This document shows positions 1 to 8,207 of a stretch of 19,870 nucleotides of DNA, piece after piece (position 1 is the first letter of the stretch; each line of letters begins with the position of its first letter). Both the position numbers and the translations under genes were made by a program. The notes below the pieces were generated by a model, which was not told the origin of the DNA, ran no database searches, and saw only the letters and a program-made list of their open reading frames with translations. Origin of the DNA: Bryobacterales bacterium (GTDB taxonomy: Bacteria; Acidobacteriota; Terriglobia; Bryobacterales; Bryobacteraceae); assembly GCA_009697495.1 (NCBI GenBank), contig SHUN01000005.1, positions 1-19,870 on the forward strand, read 5' to 3'.

Positions 1-162
1 GTGTGCTCCTGTGCGGCGGTGGAGTTGCGTAGTCAGGAGACTGGCGTTGCCCGGTCAACCCTAACCAACGAATCCGGATTGTACCGGTTTCACGCCGTTG
101 ACCCGGGCTCCTACGGGAGTTCCGCGGTGCCGTGTTACTGGATAAATCCGATCCCCGGATAA
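1..162 (+). pseudogene. Remnant of a carboxypeptidase-regulatory-like (Oar/TonB receptor type) domain
   Basis: Frame 1 is open from the window edge to a TAA at 160-162. It contains ETGVARSTLTNESGLYRF followed by DPGSY. This pattern (ETGV-R, TNE-GLYRF, PPGSY) is typical of the N-terminal carboxypeptidase-regulatory beta-sandwich of large Oar/TonB-dependent outer-membrane receptors, which are abundant in Acidobacteria. The similarity ends after DPGSY. The frame then enters the inverted repeat at 126-180 and stops, so no barrel or plug follows. A full receptor is around 1000 residues. I infer a decayed or truncated copy. Its 5' part lies outside the window, so it could instead be the end of a short secreted protein. 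Confidence 0.5.
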
Positions 163-180
163 ATCCAGTAAGACGGCACC
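126..180. repeat. 55-nt imperfect inverted repeat (large hairpin)
   Basis: The left arm 126-143 (GGTGCCGTGTTACTGGAT) pairs with 163-180 (ATCCAGTAAGACGGCACC) at 17 of 18 positions. Inside it, ATCCG (146-150) pairs with CGGAT (156-160) around a 5-nt loop. It begins 12 nt beyond the stop codon of the minus-strand aldo/keto reductase, so it could end that transcript. However, neither strand has a convincing T-tract after the stem. It also forms the abrupt end of the carboxypeptidase-regulatory remnant. It could be a REP/MITE-like palindrome or a protected mRNA 3' end. Confidence 0.6.
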
Positions 181-191
181 TTTGTGGGGCG

Positions 192-1133
192 CTACGCGGC
201 TTCGATTTCGGCCAGTTCTTCCGGACTGAGCCGGAAGGTCGCCGCGCCCTTCACCCCTTCCAACTGCGCCGGAGAGCGGAGGCCGACAATGGCCGCCGTT
301 ACTTCCGGGCGTCGAAGCGTCCAGGCGATGGCCACTTCGCCAGGTGTGCGGCCGTGACGCGCGCCGATGGCCCGTAAGCGCTCCACCAGCGCCAGGTTCT
401 TCGTCAACAGCGGTTCCTGAAAATTGGGCGTGCGTTGACGGAAGTCGTCGGCGGGCATTGCGGCAATGCGCTCGCGCGTCATGGCGCCGCTGAGTAACCC
501 GGACTTCATCGGCGAGTACACCAGCGTGCCGATGTTATTAGCGCCGCAATAGGGGAGTAACTCCGCTTCGATTTCCGGGGAAACCAGGCTATACGGCGGC
601 TGCAACGACGTTATGGGCGCGATGGGCGCGATGCGCTCCAGTTGTGCGCGGTTAAAGTTCGAGACGCCAATCCAGCGGACTTTGCCCTCGGCTTTCAATT
701 CGGCCAACGCCGTCCAGGCTTCTTCAATGTCTTCGTCCGGCTCCGGCCAATGGATCTGATAAAGATCAATCGTATCCATCGCGAGGCGGCGGAGGCTGTC
801 CTCGCACTCCTTTTTGACCGAAGCGGCTTTCAAGCGCTTGCCGATTTGGCGGTTTTCGTCCCAAACACGGGCGCATTTGGTGAAAACGTAAGGCTTGGCG
901 GAGCGTTCCTTAACGGCCTTGCCGACGACGATTTCAGCGTGGCCGAGGCCGTAGACGGCGGCGGTGTCAATCCAGTTCCAGCCTTCATCGAGGGCGGCGT
1001 GGACGGCCGCGACGGAGGCGTCGTCGTCCTGCGGGCCCCAGCCGAACGCCCAACCGCCGCCGCCCATGGCCCAGGCGCCGACGCCGAGCGGGGTTATTTT
1101 GAGGTCGCTATTACCGAGAGTTCTTAGTTCCAT
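192..1133 (-). CDS. Aldo/keto reductase
   Basis: A 313-residue cytosolic NAD(P)H-dependent oxidoreductase of the aldo/keto reductase (TIM-barrel) superfamily, about the usual length for the family. The catalytic tetrad is visible: D56 and Y61 in WIDTAAVYG, K86 in VFTKC and H128 in YQIHWP. The barrel signatures GKVRWIGVSNF and the C-terminal cofactor segment (AIVGLRSPAQL) are also present. The N-terminal MELRTLGNSDLKITPLGVG is the normal start of the family, which supports the ATG at 1133. A weak purine stretch (GAAAGAA) precedes it. The pattern resembles the YhdN/AKR11-type stress reductases, but the substrate cannot be read from sequence. The gene is transcribed away from the hybrid kinase at 1232 across a 98-bp divergent spacer. 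Confidence 0.93.
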   Translation of the reverse strand: MELRTLGNSDLKITPLGVGAWAMGGGGWAFGWGPQDDDASVAAVHAALDEGWNWIDTAAVYGLGHAEIVVGKAVKERSAKPYVFTKCARVWDENRQIGKRLKAASVKKECEDSLRRLAMDTIDLYQIHWPEPDEDIEEAWTALAELKAEGKVRWIGVSNFNRAQLERIAPIAPITSLQPPYSLVSPEIEAELLPYCGANNIGTLVYSPMKSGLLSGAMTRERIAAMPADDFRQRTPNFQEPLLTKNLALVERLRAIGARHGRTPGEVAIAWTLRRPEVTAAIVGLRSPAQLEGVKGAATFRLSPEELAEIEAA

Positions 1134-1231
1134 CGTTCTTTCTATTGTTACCCGATCCTTGTGGCGAGGCGCGGAATCTTAGAGTATTCTAAGGAAGTAA
1201 TCAAATTCGCCGATGAGATCGCTGGAGCTTC
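1134..1231. promoter_or_regulatory. Divergent promoter spacer with palindrome at 1178-1193
   Basis: This 98-bp gap must hold promoters for both the aldo/keto reductase (minus) and the hybrid kinase (plus). It contains CTTAGAGTATTCTAAG (1178-1193), whose 6-bp arms are perfect around a 4-nt centre, in the most AT-rich part of the gap. That is the size and shape of a dimeric repressor or activator site. No confident -35/-10 pair can be called by eye. Confidence 0.4.
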
Positions 1232-3316
1232 GTGCAAACTGAACCAACCAGAAAGAGCCGGCGCTTCGTACCCGTTTGGGTACTGCTCTGCACGGTGGCG
1301 ATGTTGATCGCCGTCCCTGGTGTGTGGAGCTGGGCGCAATTTCGGCGCGCAAATCAATTTCGCGGCGAAACCTTTCGGATTGGTGTGGACCATAATCCGC
1401 CGAATCACGACTGGTCGGAACAGGAAGGAGCGACCGGCTTTGACGTGGACGTGTTAAACGACGCGGCTCGCCGGGCCGGCGTGACGCTGGATTGGGTCTT
1501 CTGTCCGCGATGGTCGAGCGCGGTGCAGCTGGATGGGTCGATCGACCTTTGGCCGGTGGGATATTATCGGCCGGGGGAGCTCCCTGGGGTCCACCAGACG
1601 CGGCCCTGGAACGAAATCCAACATGCCTGGATCTGGGAACGAGGGCGGATGCCGGTGGGACCCGAACGGTTGGACCGGAAGCGCGTGGCGGTAGTGGATC
1701 GGCGGGTGACGCAAGCCCTGGTGCTTCAATCGTTCCCGAACATGGACTTTTTACTTACGCCTTCACGACTCGAGTCTCTCAACGCCATGTGCGCGGGCCG
1801 GGCGGATTTGGCGTTCCTGAACACGCGCGTGTTGGAGGAGGTGTTATTGAACCGGCCGGCGAACTGCCGGACAACGATGTTTCAAGTCCAATCGTTGCCG
1901 GACCTAATTTCGCCGATGAGTATTTTCTCGCGGATGGAATCGGCCGGCGTTGCGGAGGTGTTGCGAGACCGGATTGATGAAATGCTCGTCGACGGGACCG
2001 TTGTGGGTTTTGCGGAAAAGTGGTTCTCCCTATCGGGTTCTGAAGTGCGCCAGGCTTCGCGACTGAAGGAGCGCACCCTCGGATTGAAATGGTTGGCGGC
2101 ACTTTGCGTGGTGATGGCGCTGGCCATTGGGCTGCTCGTCTGGCTGATCCGGAACTTACGCCTGGCGCGCGCGGGGGCGGACCGTTCCCGGCAGTTGCAG
2201 GCAGAGTTTCTGGCCAATGTGAGTCATGAAATTCGAACCCCGATGAACGGTGTCCTGGGCACGGCTGATCTGATGCTCGACACCGTGGCCGATCCGGAAA
2301 TACGGGAACAGATTGAGACGATTCGGGAATCAGCCTATGGCCAGTTGGAGCTGTTGAATCAAATTCTGGATCAATCGAAGATTGACTCCGGCGTGCTGTT
2401 GTTGGAGATGACGCCATTTTCCTTGCGGCGGCTGGTGGAGCAAGTGGAAAAGACGTTTCTGCCCGTGGCGCGGCGGAAGGGGATCTGGCTGCGGAGCGAC
2501 ATTACGCCGGACCTGCCGGAGATGGTGCAGGGGGACGGGTTGCGGATTCGACAGGTCCTGACGAATCTGGTGAACAATGCGGTGAAGTTTACGGCGGACG
2601 GGGGGGTGGAAATTGCGGTGCGGGCGGAGTTATCGGGCGGAACGGTGGCGGTTTCGTTTGTTGTTTCCGATACAGGGATTGGGATTCCCAATAACGTGCT
2701 GGGGACGATATTTGAAAAATTCCGTCAAGTGGATGCCTCCACAACACGGCGATATGGCGGGACCGGCCTGGGCCTTTCGATCTCTCGCCAGTTGGTGCGG
2801 CTGATGGGTGGAGATTTGACCGTGGAAAGCGAACTGGGGAAGGGAAGTCAATTCCGGTTCAGCGTTTCTCTCGCGGCGTCGCGGGCGGCGGTGAAGCCGA
2901 AAGCGCCGTTGGAAAAGACGGTAACGCCCACCGGGTTGACCATCCTGCTGGTGGAGGACAATCTGGTGAATCAGCGGGTGGCGCAGGCATTACTGCAGCG
3001 TCTGGGCGCGACGGTTGTGTTAGCTGGAAATGGTCTGGAAGCGGTGGCAAAATGCCGGGAGAGGAAGTTCGACGCGGTGCTAATGGACTGCCACATGCCG
3101 GAGATGGACGGGTACGCGGCAACCATCGAGATCCGTAAATCGGCCGGGCCGAATTGCCGCGTGCCGATTGTGGCATTGACGGCGGGCGTATCCGGCGAAG
3201 AGCGGCGGAAAGCATTGCAATCGGGAATGGACGGCTTCCTCGCCAAACCCGTGAGCCGGGAGGAACTGGCATTGACGTTGGTAGCGCTGCCGAGGCGGGC
3301 GTCACCGGCGGCTTAG
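1232..3316 (+). CDS. Hybrid sensor histidine kinase with periplasmic solute-binding (SBP_bac_3-like) sensor
   Basis: A 694-residue membrane-bound hybrid kinase. Domain order: N-terminal membrane helix (about 13-31); periplasmic family-3 solute-binding-like domain (about 45-268, beginning [10 protein letters not shown] and containing [17 protein letters not shown]); second membrane helix (about 286-306); HisKA with phosphoacceptor H332 in [13 protein letters not shown]; HATPase with N-box NLVNNAVKF (445-453), DTGIGIP (480-486) and GGTGLGL (509-515); receiver domain about 569-690 with acidic D576, phospho-acceptor D619 in [14 protein letters not shown]650 and K672. All kinase and receiver residues are intact. 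The start is GTG at 1232, preceded by GGAG at 1224-1227; the nearby ATG at 1213 is out of frame. There is no DNA-binding output, so a separate HPt or regulator partner is expected. The ligand is probably an amino acid or other small solute, by family only. Confidence 0.93.
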   Translation: MQTEPTRKSRRFVPVWVLLCTVAMLIAVPGVWSWAQFRRANQFRGETFRIGVDHNPPNHDWSEQEGATGFDVDVLNDAARRAGVTLDWVFCPRWSSAVQLDGSIDLWPVGYYRPGELPGVHQTRPWNEIQHAWIWERGRMPVGPERLDRKRVAVVDRRVTQALVLQSFPNMDFLLTPSRLESLNAMCAGRADLAFLNTRVLEEVLLNRPANCRTTMFQVQSLPDLISPMSIFSRMESAGVAEVLRDRIDEMLVDGTVVGFAEKWFSLSGSEVRQASRLKERTLGLKWLAALCVVMALAIGLLVWLIRNLRLARAGADRSRQLQAEFLANVSHEIRTPMNGVLGTADLMLDTVADPEIREQIETIRESAYGQLELLNQILDQSKIDSGVLLLEMTPFSLRRLVEQVEKTFLPVARRKGIWLRSDITPDLPEMVQGDGLRIRQVLTNLVNNAVKFTADGGVEIAVRAELSGGTVAVSFVVSDTGIGIPNNVLGTIFEKFRQVDASTTRRYGGTGLGLSISRQLVRLMGGDLTVESELGKGSQFRFSVSLAASRAAVKPKAPLEKTVTPTGLTILLVEDNLVNQRVAQALLQRLGATVVLAGNGLEAVAKCRERKFDAVLMDCHMPEMDGYAATIEIRKSAGPNCRVPIVALTAGVSGEERRKALQSGMDGFLAKPVSREELALTLVALPRRASPAA

Positions 3317-4500
3317 TGAACGGTTCGGGTCTTTCTGTTCATATAATCCATCAGCAAATACTGCCCAAGTGTCTGCGGCGTCGTGAAATAGGCCTTTCCG
3401 CGGCAAAGCTCAGTCACTTTGTGAACGAAGTTAACCAGGTCGTAATTGGTGGCCAGCATAAACGTGTTGATCAGAATCCCCTGCCGCTTACACCGGCTGA
3501 CTTCGTCAAGCGTGCGGGAGATGACAAGCGGATCAAGACCGAAGGGGTTCTTGTAGATCTGGCCGTCGTCAAGTGTCAACGCCGATGGCTTGCCGTCGGT
3601 GATCATGATGATCTGCTTCATATCCTTCTTCTCCTGCTGGAGAATGCGCTGGGCCAGGATCAGGCCGTCTCGGGTGTTGGTATGGTAGGGGCCAACCTGG
3701 ACGCGGGCCAGTTCGCTCAAACGCATCTCCTCGGCGGTGTCGTGAAACAGGACGAGCCGCAGCGAGTCGCCAGGGTATTGCGTGCGAATCAGATGCGCCA
3801 GCGCCAGGGCAACGCGTTTGGCGGGCGTGAAACGGTCCTCACCGTAGAGAATCATGCTGTGTGAGCAATCGAGCAGCAGCACCGTCGCGCAACTGCTCTG
3901 ATACTCGCTTTGGTGAACGTGCAGGTCCTCATATTCCAACTGCGTGCCCCCGGAGCGGCGGAGGGCGGCGAAGAGCGTTTCATTGGCGTCCAGGTTCAGC
4001 GTGTCGCCGAACTCATATTTTTTGGACGCCCCGGATGCCTCAACGCCAGTGGCCATATCGCGCGTATCGTGGGCGCCGAAACTGGAGCGGCCCAGCGACC
4101 CCAGCAGGTCCTTCAAAGTTTTATAGCCGAGGAAATCCAGCGCCTTATCGGTCGTCTCCACGCGGACTTCGCCGCCGGCATCGCCCTCACGGCCCGGAGC
4201 CTGCGGAGGCTCGGTGACATAGCCGTCCGTCATAAGCTTCTCGACCAGCCGCTCGATAAGCGCTTCCACCTGTTCGGGAGTAAGCTTTTCGAATTCGCCG
4301 GGCGGAATCAGTTCGCCATTTTCCAGCGCTTGACGAATGGCCTCCCGCAGCATGTCGAGCGAATCTTCATTGACCGGATAGCCGCCGTAGGGGTCCTGGT
4401 AGCCGCTCTGCAGGAAGTAGTCGGAGAGCGCCCGCATCACGTCCTCGGCGGAGATGCCGAAGTCGTCATCGACGAACTGCGAGTAGCGGATCCAGCGCAT
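3313..4500 (-). CDS. von Willebrand factor A (VWA) domain protein, partner of the MoxR-like ATPase
   Basis: A 395-residue protein with a C-terminal VWA domain (about 204-390). It holds a complete MIDAS metal site: D211, S213 and S215 in LLDCSHSM, a threonine near 274-276 (HTNTRDG) and D302 in ITDGKPS. The N-terminal half is charged and helical, with a flexible GREGDAGGE segment near 103-111. There is no signal peptide or membrane helix, so it is cytosolic. It lies 6 nt downstream of the AAA+ gene in the same direction. MoxR/VWA pairs act together as metal-insertion, maturation or chaperone-like complexes (compare CbbQ/CbbO and ChlI/ChlD), but the client here is unknown. Its TAA stop overlaps the TAG stop of the convergent hybrid kinase, so the two genes share bases 3313-3316. 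Confidence 0.9.
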   Translation of the reverse strand: MRWIRYSQFVDDDFGISAEDVMRALSDYFLQSGYQDPYGGYPVNEDSLDMLREAIRQALENGELIPPGEFEKLTPEQVEALIERLVEKLMTDGYVTEPPQAPGREGDAGGEVRVETTDKALDFLGYKTLKDLLGSLGRSSFGAHDTRDMATGVEASGASKKYEFGDTLNLDANETLFAALRRSGGTQLEYEDLHVHQSEYQSSCATVLLLDCSHSMILYGEDRFTPAKRVALALAHLIRTQYPGDSLRLVLFHDTAEEMRLSELARVQVGPYHTNTRDGLILAQRILQQEKKDMKQIIMITDGKPSALTLDDGQIYKNPFGLDPLVISRTLDEVSRCKRQGILINTFMLATNYDLVNFVHKVTELCRGKAYFTTPQTLGQYLLMDYMNRKTRTVH

Positions 4501-4506
4501 GTTGGC

Positions 4507-6015
4507 TCAATTGAATTGACGGCGTTTGGCTGGACGCGCGGGGGGCGCGTCGTCGGGGTTATCGGGTTCCTGGCCGCGGCGGCGATCCTCAGGGGCGGCG
4601 AAGCCAAACTCCTCATTGCGGCTGATGCGGCGATGGGCGTAGAGGCCCTCCAGAATGAACTCGCCGGCGGCCGCGCGAACGGCGTCGGGCTCATTGGCGG
4701 ATAGCCCCAGCGCGCGCGTTTTCTCCATCAGCCCATCGATGGGCAGTAGCTGCTCCAGCAGCGCCGCGGAACTGGTGGCGGCGTCCACTTTCAGCGCGCC
4801 GCCGCGCTCGAAATACTTCACCGTCATCCCGACGTTGACGCCTTCAAAATAGTTGCTGTACACGCGGCCCACGGCCATCCGGATCAGTTCCCGCGCCACC
4901 GCCTCGCCGCCCTTCAGTTCGCCTTCGTATTCCAGTTCGATCTTGCCGGTAATCGACGGCAGCGCGCTGTAAATATCGGCCACGCGGGGGACGGCCTCGG
5001 TCTCGGCGTTTTGAATGGCGCGGCGCTCGGCATTGGAGACCGCATTTTCCAGCACCGAGATCGGGAGGCGTTGCGAGACGCCGGAGCGCTTGTCGATCTT
5101 CTTGTCATCGCGGGCCAGGAAGGCAATGGCTTCCACCACTTCACGGACGTATTTGGGCACGATCACGCGAGCCGCGTTCGAGCGGGCGGTCCACGCTTCC
5201 TGCGCGGTGATGGCCATGCCCTGTTCGAGCGTGCCTGGATAATGCGTGCGGATCTCGCTGCCGATTCGATCCTTGAGCGGGGTGATAATCTTGCCGCGGG
5301 CCGTGTAGTCTTCCGGATTCGCAGTGAATATCAGCAGCACGTCCAGCGGCAGCCGGACCGGAAAGCCTTTGATCTGCACGTCGCCTTCCTGCATGATGTT
5401 GAACAGGCCGACCTGAATCTTGCCTGCCAGATCCGGCAGTTCGTTGATCGCGAATATGCCGCGATTCGCGCGCGGCAGCAGCCCGTAATGGATGTTGAGT
5501 TCGCTGCCGATATCGTGGCCTTGCCGGGCGGCTTTGATGGGGTCGATGTCGCCGATCATGTCGGCAATCGTGACGTCCGGCGTCGCCAGTTTTTCGATGT
5601 AGCGATCCTCGCGCCCTAGCCACGCAATGGGAGTGGCATCGCCGAGCGAAGCGATCTGCCCGCGGCCAAAGGCGGAAACGGGCGCCAGCGGATGATCTCT
5701 GATTTCGGAGCCCGCAATATACGGCGTCTCCTCATCGAGCAGCGTGGTCAGCATTCGGATCAGTCGCGTCTTGGCTTGCCCCCGCAGGCCCAGCAGGATG
5801 AAGTTGTGACGCGAAAGCAGCGCGTTGACGACTTGGGGAATCACCGTGTCGTCATAGCCGTGGAGGCCTGGAAAAAGGGCGACGCCGTCGCGAAGCCGGG
5901 CGATGAGATTTTCCCGGATTTCTTCTTTCACCGAACGCGATGGGTGGCGGCGCTCTGCCCAGACGCTGTTTTTCAGTTCACCCAAAGTCGACGGTAGTAA
6001 TTCCCCGGAAGCCAA
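4507..6015 (-). CDS. MoxR/Mg-chelatase-I-like AAA+ ATPase
   Basis: A 502-residue AAA+ ATPase, counted from the TTG at 6015. Walker A is GLRGQAKT (about 76-83), the Walker B region is GIFAINELPDL (about 186-196), sensor 1 is FTANPEDY (about 230-237) and a candidate arginine finger lies in PLKDRIGSE (about 246-254). The INELPDL form is characteristic of ChlI/BchI-like MoxR-class ATPases. The first gene of a two-gene operon with the VWA protein. Start choice: the reading frame is open to an ATG at 6093, but a near-perfect SD (GGAGGGG) lies 7 nt upstream of TTG 6015. The extra 26 residues (MADSIRSLSNPGSPF...) look like untranslated leader and overlap the divergent promoter. Likely role: ATP-driven remodelling with the VWA partner; client unknown. 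Confidence 0.9.
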   Translation of the reverse strand: MASGELLPSTLGELKNSVWAERRHPSRSVKEEIRENLIARLRDGVALFPGLHGYDDTVIPQVVNALLSRHNFILLGLRGQAKTRLIRMLTTLLDEETPYIAGSEIRDHPLAPVSAFGRGQIASLGDATPIAWLGREDRYIEKLATPDVTIADMIGDIDPIKAARQGHDIGSELNIHYGLLPRANRGIFAINELPDLAGKIQVGLFNIMQEGDVQIKGFPVRLPLDVLLIFTANPEDYTARGKIITPLKDRIGSEIRTHYPGTLEQGMAITAQEAWTARSNAARVIVPKYVREVVEAIAFLARDDKKIDKRSGVSQRLPISVLENAVSNAERRAIQNAETEAVPRVADIYSALPSITGKIELEYEGELKGGEAVARELIRMAVGRVYSNYFEGVNVGMTVKYFERGGALKVDAATSSAALLEQLLPIDGLMEKTRALGLSANEPDAVRAAAGEFILEGLYAHRRISRNEEFGFAAPEDRRRGQEPDNPDDAPPARPAKRRQFN

Positions 6016-6022
6016 GCGATTT

Positions 6023-6029
6023 CCCCTCC
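6023..6029 (-). promoter_or_regulatory. Ribosome binding site fixing the TTG start of the AAA+ gene
   Basis: The minus strand reads GGAGGGG, then 7 nt, then TTG (6015). This is the strongest Shine-Dalgarno match in this divergent region, and it is why TTG is preferred over the upstream in-frame ATG at 6093. Confidence 0.7.
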
Positions 6030-6108
6030 AATGGCGATTGTACCAGCCGAAGGGACTACCCGGATTGGACAAACTCCTGATAGAATCCGCCATACACCTC
6101 GTAACGGT

Positions 6109-6136
6109 GGCAAAACGCTGATAATGGCGTTTTGCC
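6109..6136. promoter_or_regulatory. 10+10-bp perfect dyad, candidate operator of the divergent AAA+/VWA operon and trmB-like gene
   Basis: GGCAAAACGC (6109-6118) is the exact reverse complement of GCGTTTTGCC (6127-6136), with 8 nt between. It lies 24 nt upstream of the chosen TrmB-family start and about 94 nt upstream of the AAA+ start. TrmB-family proteins bind dyad sites, often next to their own genes, so autoregulation and control of the divergent operon are plausible. On the plus-strand mRNA it could also fold as a hairpin. Confidence 0.5.
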
Positions 6137-6159
6137 GGAAAAGTAAAAGAACGATTTTA

Positions 6160-6990
6160 ATGCCGACTGACCTGCCCGAAGTAGAGTATCAGCGCTTCTG
6201 GAAGCGCTTACAGCAAATTGGTTTGAACGCCTACGAGGCGCGCAGCTACCTGGTCCTGGTAGGGCATCCGAAGTTCAAAGCGTTGGAACTCGCCGCGCGA
6301 TCGCATGTGCCGAGGCAGAAAATTTACGAAGTTCTGGATTCGTTGGTGGAAAAGGGTTTCGCGCAGGTCGTGCGGGAGAAGACGAAGCTGTTTTCCGCCG
6401 TCGAGCCATCGCTGGCCATCCCGGCTTATTTCGCCCGGCGGGCGCAGCATTTGCAGCAGGAGTTGACCGAGCAATCGCGTTTTGCGACTGACCTGCTGGA
6501 GGACTTGAACACCTCTTATTCCGAAGGGCAGGGAGGCCGCGGAACATTGGATTTCCTGCGGATTGTCACCGAACCGCTGCAGACCGCGGCCGAGTACCGG
6601 CGGATGATCGGCGAAGTGGGGAGCGAATATTTGGAGTTTTCGCGGCCGCCGTACGCGGTGGATCCGTTGAATGACGACCTGGTGAAATCGGCGCGTCAAC
6701 GCGGCGTCCGGTGTCGGCTGCTGGTGGAGGTGGGCACGCTGGACGACGAGCATCGCCGGCGGCTGATGGAGTTTATCGACATTGGAGTAGAGGTAAGCCA
6801 GGTGCCGTCGCTGCCGTTGAAGCTGGCGATGTTTGACTGTAAGCGGGGAATGATTGCGCTGCTGGACCCGGTGATCACCCGGCCAACGTGGACGGCGGTG
6901 GTGTTTGATCACGGCGGTTTGGCAGAGGCGATGCAGGGGTTGTTCGAGGATTATTGGCGGCGGTCGATTGCGATGCCGCGGCGCGGGTGA
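6160..6990 (+). CDS. TrmB-family transcriptional regulator
   Basis: A 276-residue regulator from the ATG at 6160. The N-terminal winged helix-turn-helix (about 8-80) reads LQQIGLNAYEARSYLVLVG, then the recognition region RSHVPRQKIYEVLDSLVEKG. This is the TrmB signature: a sugar-type or effector regulator HTH with Y-EARSYL and P-KIYEVL. A helical linker follows (about 88-130), then a PLD/phosphodiesterase-like effector domain (about 140-270). Upstream in-frame starts at 6031 and 6124 exist, but they would begin in or before the dyad and add residues foreign to the family. None of the starts has a strong SD. The gene is divergent from the AAA+/VWA operon and may control it. The effector is unknown. 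Confidence 0.85.
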   Translation: MPTDLPEVEYQRFWKRLQQIGLNAYEARSYLVLVGHPKFKALELAARSHVPRQKIYEVLDSLVEKGFAQVVREKTKLFSAVEPSLAIPAYFARRAQHLQQELTEQSRFATDLLEDLNTSYSEGQGGRGTLDFLRIVTEPLQTAAEYRRMIGEVGSEYLEFSRPPYAVDPLNDDLVKSARQRGVRCRLLVEVGTLDDEHRRRLMEFIDIGVEVSQVPSLPLKLAMFDCKRGMIALLDPVITRPTWTAVVFDHGGLAEAMQGLFEDYWRRSIAMPRRG

Positions 6991-7018
6991 GCGGGCGCCG
7001 GTCGCGATTGGTGCTGCC

Positions 7019-7061
7019 GAGCCGCGACCGTAGCTACGGAGCCGCGACCGTAAGGGAGCGG
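7019..7061. repeat. Two copies of the dispersed GAGCCGCGACCGT repeat between convergent genes
   Basis: GAGCCGCGACCGTA occurs at 7019-7032 and again at 7039-7052, exactly 20 bp apart. The second copy continues AAGGGAGCGG to 7061. They are joined by the perfect 12-bp palindrome CCGTAGCTACGG (7028-7039). The second copy matches the fourth unit of the 15281-15500 array over about 21 nt. The element fills most of the 88-bp gap between the convergent trmB-like and glycosyltransferase genes, where a transcription end is expected. Confidence 0.7.
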
Positions 7062-7078
7062 TTTTCGCGGTCACAGAA

Positions 7079-8071
7079 CTAGCGTTCGCGGGTTTCGGGA
7101 GCGCCGGTGCCCTTCCGCGCCCTTACTTCACGGACCGCGTAGATGCGGCGTCCCTGGCTTTCAAAGTAAGTGCGGATAAGCACTTCGCCCAGAAATCCGG
7201 TGCAGAAAAAAATCAATCCGGCCAATAGCAGCAGCCCTCCGGCCAATAGCAGAGGGCCGTGTTGCGCTATCAGATCCCGCTCCATAAAGAGTAACTTGTA
7301 GACAAACAAGTAGCCCAAAATCATTCCGCCGGATCCAAGTCCAATGAGTCCGTATTTACCGAAGAAATGCATCGGCCGAGTGAAGTAAGTCAGTAGAAAA
7401 CGGATCGTGATGATATCGAAGAAGACTTTGAAGGTCCGGCTGAGCCCGTAGTGGGACCGGCCGGCGCCGCGAGGCACGTTCTTTATGGGCACTTCGATGA
7501 TCCTGGCGCCGTAGAAACTGGCCAATGCGGGTATAAAGCGGTGCAGTTCCCCGTAGAGATTGATGTCTTTCAGTATCTCGGCGCGATAGGCCTTGAAAGT
7601 GGTTCCAAAGTCGTGCAATTCGACGCCGCTCGCTTTTTTCATGAGCCAGTTGGCGATCCGGGACGGGATCTTGCGCGTGACGGCGTTATCGATCCGGTTC
7701 TTGCGCCATCCGCTGGCGATGTCATAGCCTTGATCGATTTTTTCGAGCAGCGATGGGATGTCTTCCGGTTCATGCTGCAGGTCGCCGTCGAGAGAGATGA
7801 TGACGGCTCCGGCGGCTTCATCGAAGCCGGCTGCGAGCGCCGCGGTCTGGCCGAAGTTGCGGCGAAGACGAATGACTTTCAGGCGCGCGTCGGTTTCGAC
7901 GAGGTTGGCAAGAAGGTCGAAGGAGCGGTCGGAGGAGGCGTCGTCGATAAAGATGATTTCGTACTTGCGTCCGATGGCCTCCAGCACGCGGGTCAGCCGG
8001 TCGTAGAGCGGCAGGATCGCCGGCTCCTCGTTGTGAATGGGGATGACGATCGACAGCGAGGGCGGGGACAT
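7079..8071 (-). CDS. GT2 glycosyltransferase, polyprenyl-phosphate sugar transferase type (GtrB/ArnC/DPM1-like)
   Basis: A 330-residue membrane glycosyltransferase. The GT-A catalytic domain (about 5-225) starts SLSIVIPIHNEE. It has FIDDASSD (41-48), the nucleotide-sugar/metal DGD motif at 95-97 (SLDGDLQHEPEDI) and the polyprenyl-phosphate-type acceptor region (RNFGQTAALAAGF). Two transmembrane helices follow (about 238-260 and 272-297) with a basic cytosolic tail. This architecture transfers a sugar from UDP- or GDP-sugar to undecaprenyl or dolichyl phosphate on the cytosolic face of the inner membrane, feeding envelope glycan or lipid modification. The donor sugar is not readable. It starts at ATG 8071 with a weak SD (GAAAG). 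It stands alone, convergent with the trmB-like gene and 59 bp from the divergent tRNA. Confidence 0.92.
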   Translation of the reverse strand: MSPPSLSIVIPIHNEEPAILPLYDRLTRVLEAIGRKYEIIFIDDASSDRSFDLLANLVETDARLKVIRLRRNFGQTAALAAGFDEAAGAVIISLDGDLQHEPEDIPSLLEKIDQGYDIASGWRKNRIDNAVTRKIPSRIANWLMKKASGVELHDFGTTFKAYRAEILKDINLYGELHRFIPALASFYGARIIEVPIKNVPRGAGRSHYGLSRTFKVFFDIITIRFLLTYFTRPMHFFGKYGLIGLGSGGMILGYLFVYKLLFMERDLIAQHGPLLLAGGLLLLAGLIFFCTGFLGEVLIRTYFESQGRRIYAVREVRARKGTGAPETRER

Positions 8072-8130
8072 GCTTTCAGTGTAACGCCGCCAGCCGGGTA
8101 TATGTTATCATTGGGATTCACGCGCTTTGC

Positions 8131-8207
8131 GGGCCCGTAGCTCAGTTGGTTAGAGCGCTACCTTGACACGGTAGAGGTCTCCGGTTCGAGTCCGGGCGGG
8201 CCCACCA
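8131..8207 (+). tRNA. tRNA-Val (anticodon GAC)
   Basis: A 77-nt cloverleaf. The acceptor arm GGGCCCG (8131-8137) pairs with CGGGCCC (8197-8203). The discriminator is A8204 and CCA is encoded (8205-8207). The D arm contains AGCTCAGTTGGTTAGAGC. The anticodon stem CTACC/GGTAG encloses the loop TTGACAC, giving anticodon GAC (reads GUC/GUU). The T arm CCGG-TTCGAGT-CCGG is intact. AT-rich sequence near 8100-8112 (TATGTTATCATT) is a possible -10 region. T-rich sequence after 8207 (TTTTGTTTTAG) could help end transcription. Confidence 0.97.

Noticed and set aside
1779..2417. Minus-strand ORF of 212 codons within the hybrid kinase
   Set aside because: It is proline/serine/arginine-rich antisense to a kinase with every catalytic box intact; no motif supports it.
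6016..6093. Longer AAA+ protein starting at ATG 6093
   Set aside because: The strong SD (GGAGGGG, 6023-6029) with 7-nt spacing points to TTG 6015, and the extra 26 residues do not look like part of the domain.
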